From NCBI RefSeq assembly GCF_033843645.1, contig NZ_JAWXVZ010000006.1, positions 62,001-126,000 on the forward strand: a stretch of 64,000 nt of DNA, given 5' to 3'. Every line of letters begins with the position of its first letter. Within the stretch, counting starts at the first letter, position 1. Source of the DNA: Pseudovibrio zosterae. Its GTDB lineage: Bacteria; Pseudomonadota; Alphaproteobacteria; Rhizobiales; Stappiaceae. Below are positions 7,673-17,194 of the stretch, in pieces. A program made the position numbers and the translations under genes. The notes under the pieces were generated by a model. That model searched no databases and had not been told where the DNA came from. It saw only the letters and a list, made by a program, of their open reading frames with translations.

Positions 7673-9676
7673 ATGCGCTTTGCTCCGCAGTTGCTCGATG
7701 ATATTCGCAATCGATTGCCCTTGTCAGAGGTGGTTAGTCGCCGTGTAACTTGGGATCGGCGAAAGTCGCAGCCGGGCAAAGGGGACTATTGGGCGTGCTG
7801 TCCGTTCCATCAGGAAAACACACCCAGCTTCCACGTTGATGACCGCCGCAATCGATATAAGTGTTTTGGCTGCGGGGTGTCGGGGGACCACTTTCGCTTT
7901 TTGACGGATACGGAAGGCTTGAGCTTTCCGGAGGCTGTGGAGCAGCTTGCGGAAATGGCAGGCGTTGCGCTGCCGGCACCAGATCCGCAAGCGGCCAAGA
8001 AGCAGCAGCAGCGTACAAGCCTGACGGATGTATGTGAGCTTGCAGCCAAGTATTTTCGATCTGTCTATCTCAGTCCTCAAGGCGAGCACGTGCGCGCCTA
8101 TGCCGCGCGGCGTAAACTCTCTGCTGAAGTGCAGGAAGAGTTCGTGTTCGGATTTGCCCCTCCGGGACGCGACAATCTGAAGAAAGCGCTGTTGGAACGG
8201 GGCGTGGAAGAGGCCATGCTCGTTGAGGCTGGTCTTGTCATCAAGCCGGATGACGGACGCCCGTCCTACGACCGGTTTCGCAACCGTTTGATGATCCCGA
8301 TCCACGATGAGCGTGGCCGTGTGGTGGCATTTGGCGGCCGAACCATGGATCCCGAGGGGCAGCCAAAGTACCTCAACTCGCCCGAGACGCCGATCTTCTA
8401 CAAGGGCACGATGTTGTTCAACGCGCACAGAGCGCGGCAACCTGCCTTTGAGAGCAAGCAGGCCATCGTCGTTGAAGGCTATATGGATGCCATTGCTGTG
8501 TGGCAAGCAGGCTTTAAAGGCGTTGTGGCCAGTCTGGGTACGGCGTTTACGGAAGAGCAGTGCGTGCGCCTTTGGAAGTTCGCAGACGAGCCGATCATCT
8601 GCTTTGATGGGGACGCCGCCGGCATTTCGGCTGCTCATCGTTCCATTGATCGCATTCTTCCTGTGCTTGCAAGCGGCAAGTCGTTTCAGTTTTCGTTGTT
8701 GCCGGATGGCAAAGACCCTGATGACCTGATTTCTGAGAAGGGGCCGCAGGGGTTCAATGAGGAACTTGCCAAGGCGCTGCCGCTTTCTCAGGTTGTTTGG
8801 GACCGGGAGACAAGTCAGGCGCGCATAGACACGCCAGAGCGCAAGGCGGCTCTGGAAAAGGCATTTGATGATCTTATCGCGACGATCAAGGATGAGCGCG
8901 TTCGCAACCGCTATCAACGCGATTTCCGATTGCGGCTCTCCAACCTGTTTTATGAGGAAAGCCGACGTGCCCGTGGCGCCACTGGCAGTGGAGACAGGAA
9001 ACAAGGCGGCAGCTGGAACCAGGCCTCTGGAAAGCAAGGCCGTTACGAAGTGCGTGGCTTTCAGAGCCGTGTTGCTGCGCCGGAGACCGCCAAGTTTGGC
9101 ACCGAGCGCACGCTCTGCGCCATGTGCCTGACCTTTCCGGATTTGTTCGATCGGCATTACGAGCGCATATCGCAGCTTCATTTCACCAATGAACTCCACC
9201 AGAGGTTCATGGATGAGTATTGCCGGTTCTCTACCGACCTCAAGCGCGAGTCCGTGGCTGCCTATTTCAGTCAACTTGATGATCGCTTCTATCGCATCCT
9301 GTCTGAGGTGCGCGGGTCCGAGCTCGAAGCAGCGGAAGCGCCAATTGCAGCGGGTGTACATAAGTGGGATGAGCTGCGTCATCGCTTGCCCATCTTGAAG
9401 ATGAATCCGCCAGAAGACTTCATTGAGCAAATGTTTGTGCACTTCATGGATGTGATCGAGCTTGAGCAGTTGGAGCGCGAGCTGAATGAAGAGCTTGAAG
9501 CTGTCTCTGAGAACCTTGATGAGGATGGCTGGGTTCGTATTCAGGCTTTGACGCAATCTTTGTCCCGTCGGCGGGAAGAATGCGCAAGAGAAGATCAGGA
9601 ACTTGCAGAACGTGCAAAGCGCATGCGTTCGGCAAAGCCAACTTATGACCAGGAAGGCGGCGCGGCGGCTTTTTAG
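7673..9676 (+). CDS. dnaG: DNA primase
   Basis: DnaG synthesises RNA primers at the replication fork in association with the DnaB helicase. The 667-residue protein has an N-terminal CHC2 zinc ribbon (Cys43, His46, Cys64, Cys67 in CCPFHQEN and YKCFGCG), a catalytic core with a TOPRIM fold (Glu268 in VVEGYMDAIAVW and the acidic DGD at 312-314) and a C-terminal helical region (about 480-667) expected to bind DnaB. The ATG at 7673 gives the family-typical N-terminus; an AGAGG lies about 13 bases upstream, rather far. It is followed by rpoD, the usual dnaG-rpoD pairing of the macromolecular synthesis region, though 430 bases separate them here. Confidence 0.98.
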   Translation: MRFAPQLLDDIRNRLPLSEVVSRRVTWDRRKSQPGKGDYWACCPFHQENTPSFHVDDRRNRYKCFGCGVSGDHFRFLTDTEGLSFPEAVEQLAEMAGVALPAPDPQAAKKQQQRTSLTDVCELAAKYFRSVYLSPQGEHVRAYAARRKLSAEVQEEFVFGFAPPGRDNLKKALLERGVEEAMLVEAGLVIKPDDGRPSYDRFRNRLMIPIHDERGRVVAFGGRTMDPEGQPKYLNSPETPIFYKGTMLFNAHRARQPAFESKQAIVVEGYMDAIAVWQAGFKGVVASLGTAFTEEQCVRLWKFADEPIICFDGDAAGISAAHRSIDRILPVLASGKSFQFSLLPDGKDPDDLISEKGPQGFNEELAKALPLSQVVWDRETSQARIDTPERKAALEKAFDDLIATIKDERVRNRYQRDFRLRLSNLFYEESRRARGATGSGDRKQGGSWNQASGKQGRYEVRGFQSRVAAPETAKFGTERTLCAMCLTFPDLFDRHYERISQLHFTNELHQRFMDEYCRFSTDLKRESVAAYFSQLDDRFYRILSEVRGSELEAAEAPIAAGVHKWDELRHRLPILKMNPPEDFIEQMFVHFMDVIELEQLERELNEELEAVSENLDEDGWVRIQALTQSLSRRREECAREDQELAERAKRMRSAKPTYDQEGGAAAF

Positions 9677-10108
9677 GTTGAGGCCCCTGTATCTGACCAA
9701 AACTTTGCGCAATTTAGCAAAAATTAGATTGCTCAGTGTCGAATCACACTTGCGAATCACGCAAGGCAAGCTAAATACACAAGACAAACAGCAAATAGGA
9801 GCGCCGCAGACCATTGCAGAGGTCACTAAGGCGAATTGAGAATCTGGTTTTATGCTGTTGCAATCCATCTTTTGCCGGAGAACGAGCCACGGGTTCGCGC
9901 GTCTATCTTTTGAGAAAGGATAGATAACCGCGAAAAACACGTGCACTGTTTCGCGCCCCGAAGATGGACCTGAGGGTTTAATCACGCAGTTGGATGCAGC
10001 TGGCCCTTTGGCGTCAACAGTAGATAGTTTGGTCCGCCCGTACGCGTGGCAGGCCAAGAGTAGAAACGCGATAACCGCGAGGCATTGCCCGCGGCTTTGG
10101 AGCAAAAT
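9677..10108 (+). promoter_or_regulatory. dnaG-rpoD spacer with two leader hairpins
   Basis: No gene is supported in these 430 bases. Two inverted repeats lie next to each other about 160 bases before the rpoD start: TCTATC/GATAGA with an added TTT/AAA extension (9902-9924), and CGCGAAA/TTTCGCG with a 13-base loop containing CACGTG (9929-9955). They could be stem-loops in a long rpoD 5' leader or operator sites. No T-run follows, so they are not obvious terminators. Confidence 0.4.
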
Positions 10109-12190
10109 ATGGCGACGAAGGCGACGCAAGCTGAAGATACACAGGAACAGGCAGCAGGTGGAGAAGGCCAGGACGGCCCTCTTCTTGATCTGTCTGTCGC
10201 CGCCGTCAAGAAGATGATCAAGACCGCGAAAAAGCGCGGTTATGTCACTTACGACGAGCTGAATGAGGTTCTTCCGCCTGAACAAGTAAGCTCCGAGCAG
10301 ATTGAAGACACGATGTCCCTTCTTTCCGAGATGGGAATTAACGTGATCGAAGCTGAGGAAGCTGAAGAGAGCAAGGAAGAAGAGGTAGAGGGCGGAGATC
10401 TTGTCGTCGCGGCCAGCACGGCCGTTGCCAAGACAACCACCACCCGCGAACCTTCTGACCGTACCGATGACCCGGTGCGCATGTACCTGCGTGAAATGGG
10501 CTCTGTGGAGCTGCTTTCTCGTGAAGGTGAAATCGCAATTGCAAAGCGCATCGAGGCTGGCCGTGAGGCCATGATCGCTGGTCTTTGCGAAAGTCCGCTG
10601 ACCTTTCAGGCGATTATCATTTGGCGCGACGAACTGAACGAAGGCAAGGTTCTGCTTCGCGACATCATCGACCTTGATGCGACCTATGCGGGCCCTGACG
10701 CCAAGGCTGGCCCTTCCGAAGAAGACCTGGAAGAGCAGGAGGAGGCTGGCGAGGGCGAGGTGCCGGATGCGGTTCGCCAGCGCGAGCTGGAAGAGCGCAA
10801 GAAAAAAGCTGAAGAAGCCAAGCGGGCTGACGGCAATGGCGCGGCCGAAGCTCCTGCACCGGCTGAGGGCGAAGAAGGCGAGGGCACCGGCGAGGACGAG
10901 GACGACGACGAATACGAAGCAAACGTCTCTTTGTCTGTTATGGAAGCTGAGCTGAAGCCGAAGGTTGTTGAGACCTTCGACCGCATTGCTGAAGACTACG
11001 CAAAGCTGCGCAAGCTGCAGGACCAGCTGGTTGAAAACAAGCTGGCCAACAAGACCCTGTCTCCGTCTCAGGAGCGTCGCTACAAGAAGCTCAAGGAAGA
11101 CATCATCATCGAGGTGAAGAGCCTCTCCTTGAATGCAAATCGTATCGAAGCGCTGGTTCATCAGCTTTACGACATCAACAAGCGTTTGATGGGGTACGAA
11201 GGCCGCCTGCTTCGTATTGCAGATGGACACGGCGTGAACCGCGCTGAGTTCGTGAAGTACTATCAGGGCAACGAGCTGGACCCGAACTGGATTCGCAAGG
11301 TTGCCAATCTTTCCGGTCGCGGATGGAAGAAGTTCGTCGCCAATGATGGCGACATGATCCGGGAACTGCGCCAGGAGATTCAAACTCTTGCCACTGAAAC
11401 GGGTCTGGAAATCACCGAGTTCCGCAAGATCGTTTCCATGGTGCAAAAGGGTGAGCGCGAGGCGCGCATCGCCAAAAAGGAAATGGTGGAAGCCAACCTG
11501 CGTCTGGTTATCTCCATTGCCAAGAAATACACCAACCGCGGACTTCAGTTCCTTGACCTCATTCAGGAAGGCAACATCGGCCTGATGAAGGCGGTCGACA
11601 AGTTCGAATACCGCCGTGGTTACAAGTTCTCGACCTATGCCACATGGTGGATCCGTCAGGCGATTACCCGTTCCATCGCGGACCAGGCTCGCACGATCCG
11701 TATCCCGGTTCACATGATCGAGACGATCAACAAGATCGTACGCACTTCCCGTCAGATCCTTCACGAGATTGGCCGTGAGCCAACACCGGAAGAACTGGCC
11801 GAAAAGCTTCAGATGCCACTTGAGAAGGTGCGTAAGGTTCTCAAGATTGCGAAGGAGCCGATCTCCCTTGAGACGCCAATTGGCGATGAGGAAGACAGCC
11901 ATCTGGGTGATTTCATTGAGGACAAGAACGCGATCTTGCCAATCGATGCGGCCATTCAGGCGAACCTGCGTGAAACCACGACCCGCGTTCTGGCCTCTTT
12001 GACGCCGCGCGAAGAGCGCGTTCTGCGTATGCGCTTTGGTATCGGCATGAACACCGACCACACTCTGGAAGAGGTTGGTCAGCAGTTCTCCGTTACCCGT
12101 GAACGTATCCGCCAGATTGAAGCCAAGGCTCTGCGTAAGCTGAAGCATCCTTCGCGGTCTCGTAAACTGCGCTCGTTCCTCGACAGCTAG
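10109..12190 (+). CDS. rpoD: RNA polymerase primary sigma factor (sigma-70, RpoD)
   Basis: The housekeeping sigma factor directs RNA polymerase to most promoters. From the ATG at 10109 the protein has 693 residues: region 1.1 (about 20-100), region 1.2 (PVRMYLREMGSVELLSREGE), a large acidic non-conserved insert rich in Glu, Asp and Ala (about 190-270), regions 2.1-2.4 (IAKKYTNRGLQFLDLIQEGN and YKFSTYATWWIRQAITR), region 3, and region 4 ending with VTRERIRQIEAKALRKLKHP. The start is set by GGAG at 10099-10102, six bases before ATG 10109, rather than the in-frame TTG at 10085. An intrinsic terminator follows 24 bases after the stop. Confidence 0.98.
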   Translation: MATKATQAEDTQEQAAGGEGQDGPLLDLSVAAVKKMIKTAKKRGYVTYDELNEVLPPEQVSSEQIEDTMSLLSEMGINVIEAEEAEESKEEEVEGGDLVVAASTAVAKTTTTREPSDRTDDPVRMYLREMGSVELLSREGEIAIAKRIEAGREAMIAGLCESPLTFQAIIIWRDELNEGKVLLRDIIDLDATYAGPDAKAGPSEEDLEEQEEAGEGEVPDAVRQRELEERKKKAEEAKRADGNGAAEAPAPAEGEEGEGTGEDEDDDEYEANVSLSVMEAELKPKVVETFDRIAEDYAKLRKLQDQLVENKLANKTLSPSQERRYKKLKEDIIIEVKSLSLNANRIEALVHQLYDINKRLMGYEGRLLRIADGHGVNRAEFVKYYQGNELDPNWIRKVANLSGRGWKKFVANDGDMIRELRQEIQTLATETGLEITEFRKIVSMVQKGEREARIAKKEMVEANLRLVISIAKKYTNRGLQFLDLIQEGNIGLMKAVDKFEYRRGYKFSTYATWWIRQAITRSIADQARTIRIPVHMIETINKIVRTSRQILHEIGREPTPEELAEKLQMPLEKVRKVLKIAKEPISLETPIGDEEDSHLGDFIEDKNAILPIDAAIQANLRETTTRVLASLTPREERVLRMRFGIGMNTDHTLEEVGQQFSVTRERIRQIEAKALRKLKHPSRSRKLRSFLDS

Positions 12191-12213
12191 ACGACAAGCC
12201 AGTTCCAGACTTG

Positions 12214-12242
12214 AAAAGCCCGCCATTTCGGCGGGCTTTTTC
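12214..12242 (+). terminator. rpoD terminator
   Basis: The stem AAAAGCCCGCC / GGCGGGCTTTT with a short ATTTC-type loop is followed by T residues, directly downstream of the rpoD stop. Confidence 0.88.
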
Positions 12243-12359
12243 GTTGGAACCGCTCTTGGCAAAACGAGAGGGTTGCCACGTTGTCTGCCTGATCTCAGTT
12301 TCCCATAACCCATCTTAAGGAGGATAAGGTTCAACGGGTTTTGCCGAAGTCTTGATGGG

Positions 12360-12454
12360 CTATTGCACGAGATGCTTTTGCAGGCGGAATGAGAGCAGGG
12401 CGGCGATGGCGGAGAGGATGGCCATGATGCCGAAGACGGTTGGGCTGTGACCAG
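12360..12454 (-). pseudogene. 3' remnant of an MFS exporter gene (copy of 15725-15841)
   Basis: Reading the minus strand back from a TAG at 12360-12362, the codons give PTVFGIMAILSAIAALLSF-RL then QKHLVQ, nearly the C-terminus of the intact MFS protein ending at 15725 (same residues up to RL, then RKHLTG). At DNA level 12380-12445 matches 15745-15810 with one mismatch in 66 bases. Upstream of that, a 22-base deletion relative to the intact gene joins GC-TGTGACCAG and shifts the frame, after which similarity fades. No start or promoter remains. It is a fossil or a duplication scar left on the far side of the RTX gene. Confidence 0.8.
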
Positions 12455-12788
12455 ATGGAAAATGAAAATCGATGCCAATGGCTAATGCAGAATGGCGCCA
12501 CTACGTTCCCGAAAATAGAGTTCGTGATTGAATGTCAAGACAACTTGGATGGGGATGAGTTTTTGGATTTTTGTGACTTAAGGTGCAAGGTGCAAGGTCT
12601 TGGTTTTAGTTGGTGCGGTATACCAAGGCCTTTGAGAACGCTTCTGTCATTACAGTAAGAAAACCCAGTAACAATCAAACGTCTCGTGAGAGGCTATTAA
12701 AGTAGCCAGTTCATACACGCTATCGGATGACCCCACCGAAACTCGGTGGGGTCTGCTATTGATCAAATAATACTTATGGCCGGTTCCG

Positions 12789-15580
12789 TTATGCAAACCT
12801 GAAATCATCCGCCAATAGTAAGTCTACGTCGAAGTCTTTGAGAGTTATAGACTGTCCTAAATAGCTTATGACGGCATCCGCACCACTGTCTGAGAAAGAC
12901 AGGTCGCTGAGGAGTACATCCGAAAACTCAATTACATCAATGCCGTCTTCAAAATCTTGGATAATATCATTGTTGGCTACGGACGAGAAAAAGAATGTGT
13001 CACTTCCCGTTCCTCCTATGAGGGTATCCGCGCCGATGCCGCCTCTCAGGAAGTCGTTTCCTTCTCCGCCATTCAGTGTGTCGTCTCCGCCATATCCCAG
13101 CAGCACGTCATCACCTTGACGTCCGTTCAGTACGTTTGCGAAGTCTGAGCCCCGCATTTCTTCTTTTCCAACCGAGCCATTTACGTTCTCGATGTTTCTG
13201 TATTGATCGCCTTCGGCGACACCGCCGGTACCGGTTCCGGTCCTGAGGTCAATTATTGAGCTGAGATTTGCATCTCTGTATTCGGTGTAGCTAATCCAGT
13301 CGACACCGTTGCCGCCGTCCATGAGATCCGCGCCGATGCCGCCTCTCAGGAAGTCGTTTCCTTCACCGCCATTCAGTGTGTCGTCTCCGCCATATCCCAG
13401 CAGCACGTCATCACCTTGACGTCCGTTCAGTACGTTTGCGAAGTCTGAGCCCCGCATATCTTCTTTTCCAACCGAGCCATTCACGTTCTCGATGTTTCTG
13501 TATTGATCGCCTTCGGCGACACCGCCGGTACCGGTTCCGGTCCTGAGGTCAATTATTGAGCTAAGATTTGCATCTCTGTATTCGGTGTAGCTAATCCAGT
13601 CGACACCGTTGCCGCCGTCCATGAGATCCGCGCCGATGCCGCCTCTCAGGAAGTCGTTTCCTTCTCCGCCGTTCAGTGTGTCGTCTCCGCCATATCCCAG
13701 CAGCACGTCATCACCTTGACGTCCGTTCAGTACGTTTGCGAAGTCTGAGCCCCGCATTTCTTCTTTTCCGACCGAGCCATTTACGTTCTCGATGTTTCTG
13801 TATTGATCGCCTTCGGCGATTCCGCCGGTACCGGTTCCGCTCCTGAGGTCAATTATTGAGCTGAGATTTGCATCTCTGTATTCGGTGTAGCTAATCCAGT
13901 CGACACCGTTGCCGCCGTCCATGAGATCCGCGCCGATGCCGCCTCTCAGGAAGTCGTTTCCTTCACCGCCATTCAGTGTGTCGTCTCCGCCATATCCCAG
14001 CAGCACGTCATCACCTTGACGTCCGTTCAGTACGTTTGCGAAGTCTGAGCCCCGCATTTCTTCTTTTCCGACCGAGCCATTTACGTTCNNNNNNNNNNNN
14101 NNNNNNNNNNNNNNNNNNNNNNNNNNNNNNNNNNNNNNNNNNNNNNNNNNNNNNNNNNNNNNNNNNNNNNNNNNNNNNNNNNNNNNNNCAGCACGTCATC
14201 ACCTTGACGTCCGTTCAGTACGTTTGCGAAGTCTGAGCCCCGCATTTCTTCTTTTCCGACCGAGCCATTTACGTTCTCGATGTTTCTGTATTGATCGCCT
14301 TCGGCGATTCCTCCGGTGCCCGTTCCTGTCCTTAGGTCAATTATTGAGCTGAGATTTACATCGCTGTACTCGGTGTAGCTAATCCAGTCGTCTCCTGCGC
14401 CGCCGTTCATGAGATCAGCGCCGTCGCCGCCAACCAAAACATCATCGCCGTCATAGCCGACAAGTTCATCGTTTCCTGCGCCGCCTTCAAGGCGGTTGTT
14501 ACCTTGATTGCCAACGAGCTTGTCGTTGCCACTGCCGCCAATCGCGTTTTCGATCAGTGAGCGGGTATCATTGTCATGAAGCAACGCGTTGAACACATTT
14601 GCGCGCGCATCGTTTCCATGACCCAAATAGGCAATCTGGCCATCAGACAATGTCGACCAATACCCCGGCGACAAATCTACATCCAAATTTGTTGAGTAGT
14701 TTGAAAAGTCATAGGTATCGTTGCCGCCACCATCCCAAATCGTCAGAAAAATCCGATTGGCTCCAGGTGCCCCTTGACCAACACCGTTGACGAACATCTC
14801 GCCCGTGGTGGTTGAGAAAGTATATCTCGTATCTTCAGAATTGTGGTCGTAGTTCGCGCTATATAGCTCTTGGATGGCTGCGATGTCATACATCATGAGT
14901 GATTGGGCATAGCCGTAGCGCTCGTTGGTGTAGCCCCCTCCCTCTGAGCTGCCAATGTAGGGACGATAGGTCATGACCGAAAACTCCATTGAGTCTCGAT
15001 CATATTCCATAGCTTGAGCTGGGAAAAAGCCTGTGCTTCGGGCTTCATGCCCATGAGACAGACCTAAAGTATGGCCGGTTTCATGGATGATTGTATGCCA
15101 CGTGTATGTGCCTTTTTCAGGCGTGGTATCGTAGTTGCTATTACGGTACCACTGAGAGGATTCTCCCCCTCCATATGGATAGACGCCATACGCGGTCGAG
15201 ATGCTGGTGTCGTTTGTTCTTGCAAGCGTCAGGTTTGAGTCCGAAGAGGCGCTTACTTCCGAAAAAACCAGGTTGCTCACCTCTTCATAGTTGTCAAAGA
15301 TTTCGCGTGCCGCAACTTTCCAGGCGTTGTTGAACCCAACGATTGACTCTGCTTCAGTTTCATATCCTGGGCTGATTTGAGACTCGAGAGTAGGGAACCT
15401 GTAGGTGATGTTTGTATCGTTCCATCGGGTTCCCCAGATCAGGCCATCAATATTCTGATCTCCCGTTGGAGTATAGAAATACTCGCCCCGGCTAGCTGAG
15501 TTTGGGGACGCGGTGTTCAATTCACCTTCGATACTCGTGTCAAAGCAACCAAATTCCCCTGCGTTGCAAATACAGCACAT
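12789..15580 (-). CDS. Serralysin-like RTX metalloprotease (M10B), interrupted by an assembly gap
   Basis: A secreted zinc protease with calcium-binding RTX repeats. The N-terminal part contains the metzincin zinc site HETGHTLGLSHGH and the Met-turn SVMTYRPY, placing it in the serralysin/M10B group. It has no Sec signal; such proteins use a C-terminal type I secretion signal, here probably the last 60-70 residues (from DTFFFSSVANNDIIQDF to the end at DDFRFA). Between them lies an array of near-identical 100-residue units, each with several GGxGxD nonapeptides. The frame appears broken across the 100-N gap at 14089-14188, but repeat phase shows the true gap should be 212 bases or 212 plus a multiple of 300, which restores one frame and gives at least 967 residues. 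No type I secretion genes are nearby. Confidence 0.88.
13021..14420 (-). repeat. 300-bp tandem repeat array within the RTX gene
   Basis: Four complete copies of a 300-base unit recur with exact periodicity: the same 20-mer CAGCACGTCATCACCTTGAC begins at 13101, 13401, 13701 and 14001, and again after the gap at 14189. Units differ at only a few positions. Each encodes 100 residues with RTX nonapeptides (for example GGEGNDFLRGG). The flanking outer units are more diverged. Such homogeneity suggests recent unit duplication or gene conversion and explains the assembly gap. Confidence 0.95.
14089..14188. other. Assembly gap (100 N)
   Basis: Exactly 100 Ns lie within the RTX repeat array. The figure is a placeholder: the phase of the 300-base repeat on either side requires 212 bases, or 212 plus a multiple of 300. 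Confidence 0.98.
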
Positions 15581-15724
15581 AGTCGTTTCCTTGAATCATG
15601 TAGGCCCATTTGCCAGAGATTTACAACATGGGTCAGGAAATTTGAATAAATAAAGCAATGTATCCATTATTTTCTATTCTGATTGTTGCAATTTAAGTTA
15701 TTTTATACTTATTCTTATCTTCAT

Positions 15725-17194
15725 CTAGCCCGTCAAGTGTTTCCGCAGGCGGAAGGAGAGCAGGGCGGCGATGGCGGAGAGGATGGCCATGATGCCGAAG
15801 ACGGTTGGGCCTGCAGATGTCGCCGCTTGTGCTGTGACCAGTTCTTCGGTTGTTGTTGATGACATTCCGAAGATTGCGGCTAGCAAGGAGGCAAGGGCTG
15901 CGCCGATTGCAATGCCACCATTGGTGAGCGTCGGCAGGATTCCCGAGGCTCTATCCCTGTCTTCTTGACTTGATGAGAACATTACGGAGCGGGTCAGGAA
16001 CTGGTTTGAAAGGCCGGAGCCCACGCCTGATAAGATGCAGGCAAAGACGAACAGGGGTAATGAGGCAAGGTGCAGGGAAAGTGCCATGGTGGCGAGGGCC
16101 AGTGCGATGAAGCTGATGCCAATGCTGATGAGCCGCGCGCGGGCCTTGGCATCCTGCGTGTTTGCGACAAACCAAGCCGCAATGGTCCATGCGAAGGCAA
16201 GGGTTGCCATGGCGTAAGCCGCTTCGGTGACACCCAGTCCCCACAAGCTTTGCAGAATGGCGTTGCCATACACCATGCGCACCGATGCGGAGACGGCGGT
16301 GAGCAACATGATCCACATGACCAAGCCTACGATGCTGTTGAGCTGAAACGCGGTTTTAGGGATGAAGGGACTCGCTGCCACGCGGTCCCATGCGCGGGCC
16401 AGAAAAAGCAGGACCATGCCGCCGACCAAATAGAGCGCCCCTTCGGCAACGCTGCGCACCTCGCCGACAAAACTGATGATCAAGATTGCAAGCGCGATCA
16501 ATCCCAGACGGGGCAGCATGTCCAGATCCTTGCGCGAGGTCTTCTGGCTGCTTGCTTCTTCCTTCGGCATTGCGGTGACGGCAAGGACGAGCAGCACCAG
16601 CACCAGGGGCAGGTTGACGTAATATGCCGCACGCCACGACCATGTCTCCGTCAGGGCGCCCGCTGCGATGGGCCCGACACCGGCGGCCATGGCCCACACC
16701 AACGCGGTCATGGAAAAAACCGTTGCAACCAAACGCTCCGGGAAGAGCTGGGGAATGACGGCGTAAATGACCGCAACGATCATGCCCTCGCCGAAGCCTT
16801 GCAGGAAACGCCCGACAAGCAGCAACTCCAGATTGGAGGCCGCCCCTGCCAGCAACGAGCCCGCGGCGAGAATGAGACTGGCCAGCACAAACAAAGACCG
16901 CGCGCCAAGGCGGCCCTTGAAGGTGCCGGTGACAGTGCCAGACATGATCGAAGCCACCTGAAACAAGCTGAAAATCCAGAAGGCGCGGTCTTGCCCGCCA
17001 ATGTCGCGGATGATGCTGGGGAGCACGGCGTTTGACACGATGCCATTTACCGCATGGGAGCCTACGCCAAGGCAGATCAGTGTGGAGGACAGCAAATACG
17101 GGGAGGACACGAGTTCCAGAAAGGGGTGGGGGCGCTTGACGCTTGCGGTGGAGGACGCGTCCTCGGTCAGCTCAGGGGAGGGAGAGTGAGTCAT
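15725..17194 (-). CDS. MFS transporter (multidrug exporter type)
   Basis: This 489-residue major facilitator has about 13-14 hydrophobic helices across its length. An N-terminal soluble stretch rich in Ser, Thr and Glu (about 1-25) precedes the first helix. The segment GRFLQGFGEGMIVAVIYAVI fits the motif C region (helix 5) of drug/H+ antiporters, and GTFKGRLGARSLF fits the loop 2-3 motif A in a degenerate form. The ATG at 17194 is preferred over the in-frame TTG at 17239 because an AAAAGG sequence lies about seven bases before it. The substrate is unknown. The gene diverges from the P450 gene across a structured spacer. Its last 66 bases are duplicated at 12380-12445, on the other side of the RTX gene. 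Confidence 0.88.
   Translation of the reverse strand: MTHSPSPELTEDASSTASVKRPHPFLELVSSPYLLSSTLICLGVGSHAVNGIVSNAVLPSIIRDIGGQDRAFWIFSLFQVASIMSGTVTGTFKGRLGARSLFVLASLILAAGSLLAGAASNLELLLVGRFLQGFGEGMIVAVIYAVIPQLFPERLVATVFSMTALVWAMAAGVGPIAAGALTETWSWRAAYYVNLPLVLVLLVLAVTAMPKEEASSQKTSRKDLDMLPRLGLIALAILIISFVGEVRSVAEGALYLVGGMVLLFLARAWDRVAASPFIPKTAFQLNSIVGLVMWIMLLTAVSASVRMVYGNAILQSLWGLGVTEAAYAMATLAFAWTIAAWFVANTQDAKARARLISIGISFIALALATMALSLHLASLPLFVFACILSGVGSGLSNQFLTRSVMFSSSQEDRDRASGILPTLTNGGIAIGAALASLLAAIFGMSSTTTEELVTAQAATSAGPTVFGIMAILSAIAALLSFRLRKHLTG

Larger units (their letters stand above)
12191..12788. other. rpoD-RTX spacer
   Basis: Apart from the rpoD terminator and the MFS remnant, the only structure is a perfect hairpin GACCCCACCGA-AAC-TCGGTGGGGTC (12729-12753), 36 bases beyond the RTX stop. 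It lacks a T-run on either strand but is well placed to end the RTX transcript. No gene is supported in 12455-12728. Confidence 0.5.

Noticed and set aside
7724..12478. Uninterrupted 1584-codon reading frame antisense to dnaG and rpoD
   Set aside because: It covers two complete, well-identified genes on the other strand. Its product is low-complexity and matches no family. Such long antisense frames arise from codon bias.
12729..12753. Classical intrinsic terminator for the RTX gene
   Set aside because: The hairpin is perfect but has no T-run on either strand; noted only as a hairpin in the spacer entry.
13976..14236. Short frames running through the N gap
   Set aside because: They translate Ns and only reflect the opposite strand of the RTX repeats.
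16070..17035. 321-codon frame antisense to the MFS gene
   Set aside because: Low-complexity Gln/His-rich product opposite an obvious transporter.
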